Shown: piece by piece, positions 25,327-33,147 of the stretch
Layout: each line of letters starts with the position of its first letter
Position numbering within the stretch: the stretch's first letter is position 1
Source: Catalinimonas alkaloidigena
Lineage (GTDB): Bacteria > Bacteroidota > Bacteroidia > Cytophagales > Flexibacteraceae
Assembly (NCBI RefSeq): GCF_900100765.1
Contig: NZ_FNFO01000012.1
Span: forward strand, 1 to 64,000
DNA length: 64,000 bases
Direction of reading: 5' to 3'
Notes under the pieces: model-generated
Databases searched by the model: none
Told to the model about the DNA's origin: nothing
What the model saw: the letters and a program-made list of their open reading frames with translations, nothing else
Position numbers and translations under genes: made by a program

Positions 25327-26022
25327 ATGTTGCAACACCTTCTGCTGCAGATTAACACTGGCGGCGTAGACACCACAGGCGTAGCCGCTACGCCGACCGA
25401 CAATTCCGTACGACTGATTGACCTGCTGCTGGCCGGCGGGTTCGCCATGATTCCTCTGGCACTGCTGTCCATTGCGGCCATTTACATTTTTGTGGAGCGG
25501 TACCTGACGCTGCGCAAAGCCTCACGCGACCCCGATGCCTTTATGGACCGGGTGAAGATGATGGTGCAGAACGGCGACATCAATGGCGCGCGCGTGGTTT
25601 GCGCAGAGTTCGACTCACCCATCGCCCGTATGATCGAAAAAGGCGTGTCGCGCATCGGAAGTCCGCTGAAAAATATCGAGACGTCAATCGAAAACGTCGG
25701 CAAGATCGAGCTCTACCAGTTGGAGAAAAACCTGCCGACACTGGCCACCATTTCGGGAGCCGCGCCCATGATTGGCTTCTTCGGTACGGTTACGGGGATG
25801 ATCCAGGCATTTATCGCCATCGCCCAGGAAGAAGGCTCGGTCAGTCCTAAACTGCTCTCTTCCGGGATTTACGAAGCGATGATCACGACTGCCACGGGGC
25901 TGGCCATCGGCATTGTGGCTTACATCGGCTACAACTACCTCGTGGCGCAGGTCTCGAAGGTCATTCACAACATGGAGTACAACTCCGTGGAGTTCATCGA
26001 CCTATTGCAGGAAACGCACTAG
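25327..26022 (+). CDS. MotA/TolQ/ExbB family proton-channel protein
   Basis: A 231-residue inner-membrane protein with three hydrophobic segments (about 36-60, 136-160 and 180-205), the ExbB/TolQ pattern. The family signature is visible in LATISGAAPMIGFFGTVTGMIQAF and the last helix TTATGLAIGIVAYIGYNYL. With an ExbD/TolR partner it forms a proton-driven motor that energises a TonB- or TolA-like protein. Start ATG is 2 bases after the HU/SPOR gene and the ExbD-like gene follows after 42 bases. Whether it acts as Ton or Tol cannot be told from sequence, but the SPOR and TPR neighbours favour a Tol-like role in envelope constriction. Confidence 0.92.
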   Translation: MLQHLLLQINTGGVDTTGVAATPTDNSVRLIDLLLAGGFAMIPLALLSIAAIYIFVERYLTLRKASRDPDAFMDRVKMMVQNGDINGARVVCAEFDSPIARMIEKGVSRIGSPLKNIETSIENVGKIELYQLEKNLPTLATISGAAPMIGFFGTVTGMIQAFIAIAQEEGSVSPKLLSSGIYEAMITTATGLAIGIVAYIGYNYLVAQVSKVIHNMEYNSVEFIDLLQETH

Positions 26023-26064
26023 AGGCCCTTTCGGGATTTGCAGACTGCCTAACTCGCTCAAGAA

Positions 26065-26457
26065 ATGAATCTTAGTTCTCGCAATAAAGTAGATCCGGCG
26101 TTCAGCATGTCGTCCATGACCGACATCATCTTTCTGCTGCTGATCTTCTTCATGCTGACCGCCAGCTTCGTAACGCCTTCAGGGTTGCCCGTCAACCTGC
26201 CTTCGAGCAAGGCGTCGACCATCGTCATGCAGAAAGTCAGCGTGACGGTAACCGATGATCTGCAATACTTCGTCAACGACCGTCCGTCGTCGGCCGCCAC
26301 GTTGAAAAACGATTTGGCCGCAGAATTGCAGGGATCGGAAGAAGGCGTGGTGGTACTCCACATCGACAAAAACGTGCCGGTCGAAAATCTGGTGAACGTT
26401 GCCAGCGCCGCCACGGAACTGAAAGCGAAAGTGTCGATTGCTACCCGTCCCGAATAA
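26065..26457 (+). CDS. ExbD/TolR family biopolymer transport protein
   Basis: A 130-residue single-span protein. The N-terminal helix (about 18-38, IIFLLLIFFMLTASF) contains the conserved Asp20 of the proton path (MTDIIF), followed by PSGLPVNLP and a periplasmic domain of the ExbD/TolR fold. Length is normal for the family. It follows the ExbB-like gene after 42 bases and precedes the TonB-like gene by 52 bases, so the three form a complete energising unit. Confidence 0.92.
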   Translation: MNLSSRNKVDPAFSMSSMTDIIFLLLIFFMLTASFVTPSGLPVNLPSSKASTIVMQKVSVTVTDDLQYFVNDRPSSAATLKNDLAAELQGSEEGVVVLHIDKNVPVENLVNVASAATELKAKVSIATRPE

Positions 26458-26509
26458 AGCGTAAACTATTTCGGTGCCGAATGGCGTTGTACCGATAACC
26501 CGTTGAACT

Positions 26510-27475
26510 ATGGCTACTAACAAGGAAGAACAGAACAAGCGCACTGGACTGATCGTTTCGATCGGCCTGCACGCGGCGTTTCTGCTGCTGTGTTTCTTCC
26601 TGTTGGCCTGGCAACCGCCCGATCCGCCCCTGCCCGAGTACGGCATCGAACTGAATTTTGGGCTGGATGCAGCGGGTAGTGGCGATGTGCAGAGCATGGC
26701 CCCCGCCGCCAATACCGATAACCAAGAAGATGCACGCCCCGAACCGCCTTCGGCCGGCGAGGAAGCGCCTTCGGAATCGGCTCCCGAGCCCGTTACGGAA
26801 ACAACGCCTGCGGAAGCTCCCGCTGCCGAGCCGATGACGGATCCCACGCCGGAACCGGTAGAGACGCCGGTAACAGCCCCGGCCGAAGAAAGCCCGGTGG
26901 TGGTGAAAGAGACGCCGAAACCCAAGCCCAAGCCACAACCCGAGGTCAAAGAAACTAAGCCAGCCGAAGAGCCGAAGCCCAAACCGGCTGAACCCAAGCC
27001 ACAACCCAAGCCCCGGGCACTGTACCCCGGTACCGAGGCCAGCAACACAAGCAATACATCAGGAGCCAACGGCAAAAGTGGTACCAGCGACCAAGCACAA
27101 GCCAACAACAACGGCGACCGCGCGGGAGCGACCGGCGATCAGGGCAGCCCGGAAGGAAAACCCGAAGCCAAAGCTCTGTACGGCACGGCTGGCGGGGGAA
27201 GCGGTGGCGCTTCGCTCAGCATGTCGGGCTGGACCTGGGACGGCTCCCCGAACTTCGATAACCTGCCGAAGGAAGAAGGACGCATTCGCTTCAAAATCAC
27301 CGTCAACGATCTGGGAGAAGTGGAAAACGTAGAGGCGGTCGAGAAGACCGTCAGCCCCTCGATCGTAACGGCCTACCGAAATGTAATCATGCGTCAGGCA
27401 TTACGTAAAACCGATAATTCACCCGCCGCCCCCCTGTCGACGGGTTACGTCACCATCGTGATTCGTTCCCGCTAA
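26510..27475 (+). CDS. TonB/TolA-like energy transducer
   Basis: A 321-residue protein with an N-terminal transmembrane helix (about 14-35, LIVSIGLHAAFLLLCFFLLAW), a long Pro/Glu/Lys-rich stalk (about 70-165, with repeated PKPKPQPE-like units), a low-complexity Ser/Asn/Gly stretch (about 175-235), and a small C-terminal domain (about 245-321) with a TonB-C-like pattern (GRIRFKITVNDLGEVENVEAVE). This layout is that of TonB or TolA, spanning the periplasm to touch the outer membrane. It is the fourth envelope gene in a row and is followed with no gap by folC, whose GTG start abuts its TAA stop. Partner at the outer membrane is unknown; the barrel protein encoded in the same operon is the obvious candidate. 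Confidence 0.86.
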   Translation: MATNKEEQNKRTGLIVSIGLHAAFLLLCFFLLAWQPPDPPLPEYGIELNFGLDAAGSGDVQSMAPAANTDNQEDARPEPPSAGEEAPSESAPEPVTETTPAEAPAAEPMTDPTPEPVETPVTAPAEESPVVVKETPKPKPKPQPEVKETKPAEEPKPKPAEPKPQPKPRALYPGTEASNTSNTSGANGKSGTSDQAQANNNGDRAGATGDQGSPEGKPEAKALYGTAGGGSGGASLSMSGWTWDGSPNFDNLPKEEGRIRFKITVNDLGEVENVEAVEKTVSPSIVTAYRNVIMRQALRKTDNSPAAPLSTGYVTIVIRSR

Positions 27476-28768
27476 GTGACTTACGAAGCCACGCTTGAGT
27501 ACCTGTACCAGACCCTCCCCATGTTTCAGCGGGTGGGCAATGCTGCCATTAAAAAAGGCCTGGACAACACGCTCGCCCTCTGCGAAGCACTAGGCAACCC
27601 TCACCATCAGTTTCGTGCCGTTCACATCGCGGGGACCAACGGCAAAGGGAGCACGTCTCATGCGCTTGCCTCGGTGTTGCAGGCCGCGGGCTATCGCACC
27701 GGTCTCTATACCTCCCCTCACCTGAAGAACTTCACTGAACGCATCCGAATCGACGGGCAGGAGATCGATCAGGCATTCATTGTCGAATTCGTGGCAACCC
27801 ACAAATCGCTGCTAGAGCGCATCCAACCTTCGTTTTTCGAGACGACCGTAGCGATGGCTTTCGCGGCGTTTGCGGCGCACCAGATTGAGGTCGCCGTCGT
27901 TGAAGTGGGGCTGGGCGGCCGCCTCGATTCCACCAACGTGCTTACGCCCGATCTGTCGGTCATCACCAACATCAGTTGGGACCACGCCGATCTTCTGGGC
28001 GACACATTACCCGCCATTGCGCGTGAAAAAGCGGGGATCATCAAGCCAGGCGTTCCCGTCGTTGTCAGCGAGTATCAGGACGAAGTGGCCGAGGTGTTTC
28101 GCGAAGAGGCAGGCCATCGGGGTGCACCCCTGGCCTTTGGCTCGGACGTGTACCACGTGACTCCACTAAGCCAGACGCTGGACGGTCAGACTTTCCGGGT
28201 AGAGAGCGGCGACGAAACGGTCTACGAATCCTTATTCCTCGATTTGCCGGGGCGCTACCAGCGCCAGAATTTGCCCGGCATTCTGCTAGCGTTGGAACTC
28301 TTGTGTGAGGAAGATTATCAAATTTCGGATGAAGCTATTCTGACCGGTCTAAGTCAGATTCGGGCGAGTACCGGGCTGAAAGGGCGCTGGCAGGTGCTGG
28401 CATCGTCTCCGCTGACGATCTGCGATGTCGGTCATAACGAAGGCGGTTTTCGGCAGATCGTCGCGCAGTTGCAAGCCCTGTCGTACGCGCAGTTGTACTG
28501 GGTATTGGGAGTGGTCAAAGAAAAAGATCTGACCAAAATTCTCCCTTTGCTGCCCCCTACAGCCTTTTACCTGTTCACACAACCTTCTGTGGCCCGCGCC
28601 CTGCCCGCCTCCGAACTGGCGCAAGCCGCCCAAGCCCACGGCCTGCGGGGCGAAACCGTGCCCGAAGTCAACGCGGCGCTGGCAAGGGCGCGCCAGCTCG
28701 CTTCGCCAAAGGATGTTATTTTTGTGGGCGGAAGCACCTTCGTCGTCGCCGATCTGGACGAGCTATAA
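27476..28768 (+). CDS. folC: Bifunctional folylpolyglutamate synthase / dihydrofolate synthase
   Basis: A 430-residue Mur-ligase-family enzyme that joins glutamate to dihydropteroate and to tetrahydrofolate. The ATP-binding loop GTNGKGST is at about 53-60, VEVGLGGRLDSTNV near 142-155 and NISWDHADLLG near 166-176 mark the Mur ligase core, and the C-terminal domain contains DVGHNEGG. The start is a GTG directly after the TAA of the TonB-like gene, so expression is probably by translational coupling. Folate synthesis has no obvious link with the envelope operon upstream; the arrangement may be simple operon accretion. Confidence 0.92.
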   Translation: MTYEATLEYLYQTLPMFQRVGNAAIKKGLDNTLALCEALGNPHHQFRAVHIAGTNGKGSTSHALASVLQAAGYRTGLYTSPHLKNFTERIRIDGQEIDQAFIVEFVATHKSLLERIQPSFFETTVAMAFAAFAAHQIEVAVVEVGLGGRLDSTNVLTPDLSVITNISWDHADLLGDTLPAIAREKAGIIKPGVPVVVSEYQDEVAEVFREEAGHRGAPLAFGSDVYHVTPLSQTLDGQTFRVESGDETVYESLFLDLPGRYQRQNLPGILLALELLCEEDYQISDEAILTGLSQIRASTGLKGRWQVLASSPLTICDVGHNEGGFRQIVAQLQALSYAQLYWVLGVVKEKDLTKILPLLPPTAFYLFTQPSVARALPASELAQAAQAHGLRGETVPEVNAALARARQLASPKDVIFVGGSTFVVADLDEL

Positions 28769-28839
28769 GACGTAGCGCCACGAACCGAAGGAGTCGTTCC
28801 GAAATTAAGTACTGAGTAACCAACCGATATACGTTCCCG

Positions 28840-29496
28840 ATGGGAAGAAATAAACAGCAACGTTTTGCTGCCAATCAAGCCAATTCAAATGTCCTTGAAG
28901 CGGGAAAGCCGCTCTATGAAACCATCAAAGGCCAGTGGCATGCTACCCAGTTCAAGAACGAGCATCCCCTGGTGGTGGAGTTAGCCTGCGGGCGCGGTGA
29001 ATACACCGTCGGGTTAGCACGGGAATTTCCGGAGAAGAATTTTGTAGGTGTCGACATCAAAGGTGCGCGCATCTGGAAAGGAAGCACCATTGCGATGCAA
29101 GAGGGCCTGGACAACGTAGCTTTTCTGCGGACCCGCATCGAAGGGTTGGAGAGTTTCTTTGCACCGGGTGAACTCCGGGAAATCTGGATTACGTTTCCTG
29201 ACCCCCGCCCCCGCGACCGCGACATCAAACGCCGTCTCACCAGCCCCCGTTTCCTGGAAATGTACCGGCGATTGCTGCCGGCCGAAGGCTGGATTCACCT
29301 GAAGACCGACAACGCTCCGCTGTTCGACTATACGCTTGAGGTGCTGGCAGAAACCGCCATCAAAGACTTGGTCCACACGCACGACTTGTATAATTCGCCG
29401 TACGCGGCCGACCATAAAGGAATCAAAACACGTTACGAGGAAATGTTTCTGGCACAGGGGCTGCCCATTCATTACCTGCGTTTTCGGTTTGCCTAA
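28840..29496 (+). CDS. trmB: tRNA (guanine-N7-)-methyltransferase
   Basis: A 218-residue SAM-dependent enzyme that methylates G46 of tRNA. The SAM site VVELACGRGEYTVGLA (about 46-61) and VGVDIKGARIWKG (about 69-81) are present, as are the later family pieces ITFPDPRPRDRDIKRRLTSPRFL (about 113-135) and the C-terminal TRYEEMF. Length is standard. ATG start follows a 71-base gap after folC, and an FkbM-type methyltransferase gene follows after 36 bases. Confidence 0.93.
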   Translation: MGRNKQQRFAANQANSNVLEAGKPLYETIKGQWHATQFKNEHPLVVELACGRGEYTVGLAREFPEKNFVGVDIKGARIWKGSTIAMQEGLDNVAFLRTRIEGLESFFAPGELREIWITFPDPRPRDRDIKRRLTSPRFLEMYRRLLPAEGWIHLKTDNAPLFDYTLEVLAETAIKDLVHTHDLYNSPYAADHKGIKTRYEEMFLAQGLPIHYLRFRFA

Positions 29497-29532
29497 TCGT
29501 TCATTGTTGTACCCGCCTCCTGCTTCTCACTT

Positions 29533-30318
29533 ATGCCCATCCCCACGATCCGACGCTACCGTAACCTGATTCAATTCATCGACAACTGGCCCGCCTACTT
29601 CATCGAAAAGAGTCAGACACAGCTTTCGTCAGTGGCGACGTACATTACGCGCCGTCAGGGGATCCGGATGCAGGTACCCAAAACGTTGCGCAGCATTTTC
29701 AAAGAACTGTTTTTCACCGATTTTTACCAGATCCGCACGCTGGCTCGTCAGCTTCCTCCGAATCCTATTGTGCTCGATGTAGGGGCCAATGCTGGTTTCT
29801 TCGCCTTGCAATTGTTCGATCAACGCCCGGATGCCCGCATTTTTTGTTTCGAGCCGCATCCTGCCAACCTTTCTCAGTTGCAGAAGAATCTGGCGCTGAA
29901 CCCTACCCTGGCGCAGCAAATGCACATCGAAGGGAAGGCCGTATCGGGGGTTACGACCAGCTCGTTGCATCTGTACTTTGATCCGGATCGCCCGTTTTCA
30001 CCCAATGCCTCGACCATCGAAGGCTTCGAAGGCAATCAACAGGCCGTAGAAGTGCCCGTCGTGCCGCTGGATCGGGTGATCGAGCAATTTGCATTGCCAC
30101 ACATCGATTTGCTAAAGCTCGATTGCGAAGGCAGCGAATACGACATTCTGTACCATTCGTCCGAGACGACCCGCCAACGCATCCGAGCGGTGACGATGGA
30201 AACGCATACCTTGCCCGACGACCCACGGGGGCAACACGAGGCTCTGGTCGCTTTTCTGAAAGATCAGGGATTTCGTACGCAAGTCGATGTTCCGCCGATG
30301 CTGTGGATGTCGCGATGA
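29533..30318 (+). CDS. FkbM family SAM-dependent methyltransferase
   Basis: A 261-residue enzyme of the FkbM family, which methylates hydroxyl groups of sugars or small molecules. SAM-binding motif VLDVGANAGFF is near residues 77-87, followed by IFCFEPHPANLSQLQKNL; the family region LDRVIEQF-LPHIDLLKLDCEGSEYDIL is near 177-206. No signal peptide is evident. The stop codon overlaps the start of the glycosyltransferase gene (ATGA), so the two are translationally coupled and probably act on the same glycan. The acceptor is unknown. Confidence 0.85.
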   Translation: MPIPTIRRYRNLIQFIDNWPAYFIEKSQTQLSSVATYITRRQGIRMQVPKTLRSIFKELFFTDFYQIRTLARQLPPNPIVLDVGANAGFFALQLFDQRPDARIFCFEPHPANLSQLQKNLALNPTLAQQMHIEGKAVSGVTTSSLHLYFDPDRPFSPNASTIEGFEGNQQAVEVPVVPLDRVIEQFALPHIDLLKLDCEGSEYDILYHSSETTRQRIRAVTMETHTLPDDPRGQHEALVAFLKDQGFRTQVDVPPMLWMSR

Positions 30319-31394
30319 AACGGGTCGACCTCGAAGCGTCTACGCTGCTCCATGCGCATCCCACAGGCATTGCCCGGTACGGACGTCAACTTATTGACCA
30401 TCTGCTGACGCTCCCTGCTTACGGTCACGATTTTCGCCTGCGGTTGCTGTACAAGCTGTCTCGCTTCTCGAAAAGAGCATTTCGCTACGCACCGCCACAA
30501 GCTTCAACGGACTGGCATTTAGGAGCGTATTTTCCGCTTTCTGCCCGGAAGCGCCTGGTCCATTGCCTCGATTCGGTCTTGATTTACGGAAAGGGCATCC
30601 GAACCGTGGTCACCATCCACGATCTGGCGGTGTTCCGGCCAGAACATCAGTTGGAGGGATATACGTCCGATAAATTCCGGGAGAAAAGCTGGGCACGCAT
30701 GCGCCAGATGGTGCGCCATGCGGATCATCTGATTGCCGTTAGCGAGGCTACCAAGCGCGATCTGCTGCACTTTTTCGATTACCCGGAGGCACAAATTTCG
30801 GTCGTGCCGTTGGGCACGGAACAGCGTCCGCTCGGACGCCAAGCTCCTCCCCTGCCCCCAGCGTGGCAATTGCATTCCAAGCAGTACTACCTTTTTGTAG
30901 GAAGCATCTCCGTTCGCAAAAATATGTTGAACCTGCTGCAGGCGTTTGCGCACCACGCTACAGAACACACACTTGTCTTGGCGGGGACCGCTGAGCCGGC
31001 CGTGCTAGAAGCGATTGCGCGTCTGCGTCTGCACCACAAGGTTCGCCTGTTGGGCTACGTCGAGGATGCGCTGTTGCCGTTGTTGTACCACCACGCAGCG
31101 GCTTTTTTGTTTCCTACCTATTACGAAGGTTTTGGCATCCCTCTCCTTGAGGCGATGATCCACCGACTGCCCATTGTAACGTCGAACCGGGGAGCCGCGC
31201 CGGAAGTCGTGGATGCGTCAGCGCAGCTTGTTGATCCTTTTGAGGTGGACAGCATCCGGGAGGGTTTAGAAAAGATCGCTACGGTTGCAGACACGGCATT
31301 GGATGCCGCCCAGCAACGCGCCCTTGCGTTTACCTGGTCGCGCACTGCCCAAAGCACGTACGAGGTATACCAGAAACTTTGGGAAGCGCACTGA
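30315..31394 (+). CDS. Family 4 glycosyltransferase
   Basis: A 359-residue GT-B fold glycosyltransferase. The C-terminal donor-binding half has the family 4 signature FPTYYEGFGIPLLEAM (EX7E type) near 261-276, and SNRGAAPEVV follows near 285. The start chosen is the ATG at 30315 (MKRVDLEAS), which overlaps the TGA of the FkbM methyltransferase gene by one base; upstream in-frame codons would duplicate that gene. With its partner it forms a small glycan-building pair, perhaps for surface polysaccharide or a glycolipid. Sugar donor and acceptor cannot be named. Confidence 0.87.
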   Translation: MKRVDLEASTLLHAHPTGIARYGRQLIDHLLTLPAYGHDFRLRLLYKLSRFSKRAFRYAPPQASTDWHLGAYFPLSARKRLVHCLDSVLIYGKGIRTVVTIHDLAVFRPEHQLEGYTSDKFREKSWARMRQMVRHADHLIAVSEATKRDLLHFFDYPEAQISVVPLGTEQRPLGRQAPPLPPAWQLHSKQYYLFVGSISVRKNMLNLLQAFAHHATEHTLVLAGTAEPAVLEAIARLRLHHKVRLLGYVEDALLPLLYHHAAAFLFPTYYEGFGIPLLEAMIHRLPIVTSNRGAAPEVVDASAQLVDPFEVDSIREGLEKIATVADTALDAAQQRALAFTWSRTAQSTYEVYQKLWEAH

Positions 31395-31450
31395 ATCAGG
31401 AAATACACCTAGCCCATTGTACACAACAATCCGAAATAGTCAAGACGACA

Positions 31451-31469
31451 TACGTAAATAAATTACGTA
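31451..31469. promoter_or_regulatory. Perfect palindrome, candidate operator upstream of a small membrane protein
   Basis: TACGTAA (31451-31457) and TTACGTA (31463-31469) form a perfect inverted repeat with a 5-base centre, in AT-rich DNA. A TAnnTTTG-type element (TATCTTTG, 31496-31503) lies 26 bases downstream. The position, just upstream of where a -33 region would be, fits a repressor or activator site. No regulator is encoded next to it. Confidence 0.45.
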
Positions 31470-31495
31470 TTATTACTTAATTTAAAAATAAGTAG

Positions 31496-31503
31496 TATCT
31501 TTG
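31496..31503 (+). promoter_or_regulatory. Candidate -7 element for the small membrane protein gene
   Basis: TATCTTTG matches the Bacteroidota -7 consensus exactly, 51 bases before the ATG at 31555. A good TTG at the -33 position is not obvious, so it could depend on an activator binding the adjacent palindrome. Confidence 0.4.
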
Positions 31504-31554
31504 GAGCATAAGGTTACTTCTCCGTAGCATCTCATCCTTAAACTCCTGCTCGCC

Positions 31555-31794
31555 ATGAAACCGCTCGCTGCTCCCAAAGCTCCCTCTGCCCTGGCTCCTC
31601 ATGATCCAATGCCTGCCCGTTTGCTCATCATCTGGATGGCTTTGCTCCATGTCGCCATTTGCCTTCTTGTTCTGATGTCACAACCTATTTTAAATCTTTA
31701 CTGGCCCATCCGGGATTCCATTGCGATTCTTCTCGTAGGTGGGTTGGGAAGTGGGTTTGCCGGTTGGATGCTTGCGCGTCTGACCCAAAAGTAG
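31555..31794 (+). CDS. Small hypothetical membrane protein
   Basis: A 79-residue protein with a Pro/Ala-rich N terminus and two predicted transmembrane helices (LLIIWMALLHVAICLLVLM at about 23-41 and SIAILLVGGLGSGFAGWML at about 55-73) joined by a short loop. I do not recognise a family. It has its own upstream -7 element and palindrome, and a bidirectional terminator follows its stop, so it appears to be a single-gene unit. Real coding is plausible because of the clean membrane pattern and regulatory setting, but not proven. Confidence 0.55.
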   Translation: MKPLAAPKAPSALAPHDPMPARLLIIWMALLHVAICLLVLMSQPILNLYWPIRDSIAILLVGGLGSGFAGWMLARLTQK

Positions 31795-31843
31795 TGCCTA
31801 TGCTGGTCGTAGGCCGTTGTCTCTCTGCGCTGCGTATATAGAA

Positions 31844-31873
31844 AAAGGCCGCAATCTCTAGATTGCGGCCTTT
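31844..31873. terminator. Bidirectional intrinsic terminator
   Basis: AAAGGCCGCAATC (31844-31856) pairs perfectly with GATTGCGGCCTTT (31861-31873) around a TCTA loop: a 13-bp stem with A/T flanks on both sides. It separates the plus-strand small membrane gene from the end of the minus-strand rplT operon and can end transcription in both directions. Confidence 0.85.
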
Positions 31874-31898
31874 CGCTTTAGCACTGCCTGACAGGCAA

Positions 31899-32243
31899 TT
31901 ACTTGACTTTATCGACAATGGCTTTGAAAGCGCCGGGGTGGTTCATGGCCAGATCGGCCAGCACCTTACGGTTCAGGGTAATTCCCGCACCTTTCAAAAG
32001 GCCCATAAATTGCGAATAAGAAAGACCGTGTTCGCGTACGCCAGCGTTGATACGCTGAATCCACAGGGCGCGGAAGTTGCGCTTCTTTTGCTTGCGGTCA
32101 CGGTAGGCAAACTGCCATCCTCTTTCAACCGCATTTTTAGCGACGGTCCAAACGTTTTTACGGCGACCAAAGTATCCTTTGGCCAGCTTCATCATTTTTT
32201 TACGGCGGGCTCTGGAAGCCACCGAGTTTACTGATCTTGGCAT
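31899..32243 (-). CDS. rplT: 50S ribosomal protein L20
   Basis: A 114-residue basic protein with the L20 pattern: [24 protein letters not shown], then YAYRDRK-like and [24 protein letters not shown] (about 72-95), ending with helices of the globular domain. It binds 23S rRNA early in 50S assembly. It is the last gene of infC-rpmI-rplT, with a 121-base gap to rpmI that contains two small inverted repeats, and ends 25 bases before a strong terminator. L20 represses its own operon in Escherichia coli and Bacillus; the long gap here could house a similar control site. Confidence 0.97.
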   Translation of the reverse strand: MPRSVNSVASRARRKKMMKLAKGYFGRRKNVWTVAKNAVERGWQFAYRDRKQKKRNFRALWIQRINAGVREHGLSYSQFMGLLKGAGITLNRKVLADLAMNHPGAFKAIVDKVK

Positions 32244-32270
32244 TTTGTGCTGCTTTTTTGGTAATAGGCG

Positions 32271-32310
32271 TCCTGCCGTGCAGGATCTTTAAAGCCATTC
32301 ACCGGGTGAA
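32271..32310 (-). promoter_or_regulatory. Candidate leader structures between rpmI and rplT
   Basis: In the 121-base gap upstream of rplT there is a perfect 6-bp hairpin TCCTGC/GCAGGA with a 3-base loop (32271-32285) and a 13-base palindrome TTCACCGGGTGAA (32298-32310). Neither has a T run. They lie within 70 bases of the rplT start and could be part of an L20-binding or translational control site; this is inference. Confidence 0.35.
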
Positions 32311-32364
32311 ACATGGTAAAACCAGACGATCCATTTGAAGGGAGGTTCGTCAATTCCCTGTGTA

Positions 32365-32559
32365 CTAGAGGTTCAGCATGTCTTTGACACGCCCCACGTC
32401 GGTGCGATCGACAAGCGTTGCTTGTACGAGGCGATTCTTCCGCTTCGTTGACTTCTTGGTCAGGATGTGGCTGTGGAAAGCGCGCTTGCGCTTGATTTTG
32501 CCAGTCCCGGTCAACTTGAAGCGCTTCTTCGCTCCCGACTTGGTCTTCATCTTTGGCAT
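32365..32559 (-). CDS. rpmI: 50S ribosomal protein L35
   Basis: A 64-residue basic protein with the standard L35 start [28 protein letters not shown] and the following [15 protein letters not shown]. It lies between infC (32 bases upstream) and rplT (121 bases downstream), the normal order for this ribosomal unit. Confidence 0.97.
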   Translation of the reverse strand: MPKMKTKSGAKKRFKLTGTGKIKRKRAFHSHILTKKSTKRKNRLVQATLVDRTDVGRVKDMLNL

Positions 32560-32591
32560 GACTCCTTGGTTTATAAACGGTAAATTAAACG

Positions 32592-33143
32592 CTATTTTTT
32601 GCTGGATTTGGGCGACAGCATCAGGATCATCCGCTTGCCTTCCAGCTTCGGCATCTGATCAACTTTAGCTACCTCTTCCAGCGCTTGCGCAAAACGCAGC
32701 AGCAAAATTTCGCCGCGCTCCTTAAATACAATAGTACGCCCCACAAAGTGAACGTAGGCTTTTACTTTCGATCCCTCTTTCAGAAAGTTCTCGGCATGGC
32801 GCAGTTTGAACTCAAAATCGTGGTCGTCGGTGTTGGGACCGAAACGAATTTCCTTCAGCACCACTTTGTGCTGTTTGGCTTTCAGTTCTTTCTGCTTCTT
32901 TTTCTGCTCGTACTTGAACTTCGAGTAGTCAACAATTTTACAGACAGGTGGGCTCGCATTTGGTGCAATTTCCACCAAATCCAGGCCTTGTTCCTTCGCC
33001 AGTTGCCGTGCTTTGTCGGTAGGATACACTGCTTGTTCAATGTTATCGCCTACGACACGGACTTGTGGCACTCGAATCCTTTCGTTGACACGGTAGGGCT
33101 CTTCGACTCGACCGCGTGGGGGTCTTTTCTTAAATTTACTGAT
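32592..33143 (-). CDS. infC: Translation initiation factor IF-3 (ATC start codon)
   Basis: A protein of 183 residues that monitors start-codon selection on the 30S subunit. The N-terminal domain carries [20 protein letters not shown] and [20 protein letters not shown], the linker is Lys-rich ([15 protein letters not shown]) and the C-terminal domain follows. The first usual start in frame is GTG at 33071, but that would remove the conserved RVNERIR segment. The reading frame continues upstream, and 4 bases after a perfect AGGAGG (33153-33148) there is ATC (33143-33141), giving [23 protein letters not shown] after the initiator. infC in other bacteria uses AUU or AUC so that IF-3 limits its own synthesis. 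I therefore place the start at the ATC. Confidence 0.9.
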   Translation of the reverse strand: MSKFKKRPPRGRVEEPYRVNERIRVPQVRVVGDNIEQAVYPTDKARQLAKEQGLDLVEIAPNASPPVCKIVDYSKFKYEQKKKQKELKAKQHKVVLKEIRFGPNTDDHDFEFKLRHAENFLKEGSKVKAYVHFVGRTIVFKERGEILLLRFAQALEEVAKVDQMPKLEGKRMILMLSPKSSKK

Positions 33144-33147
33144 GGTA

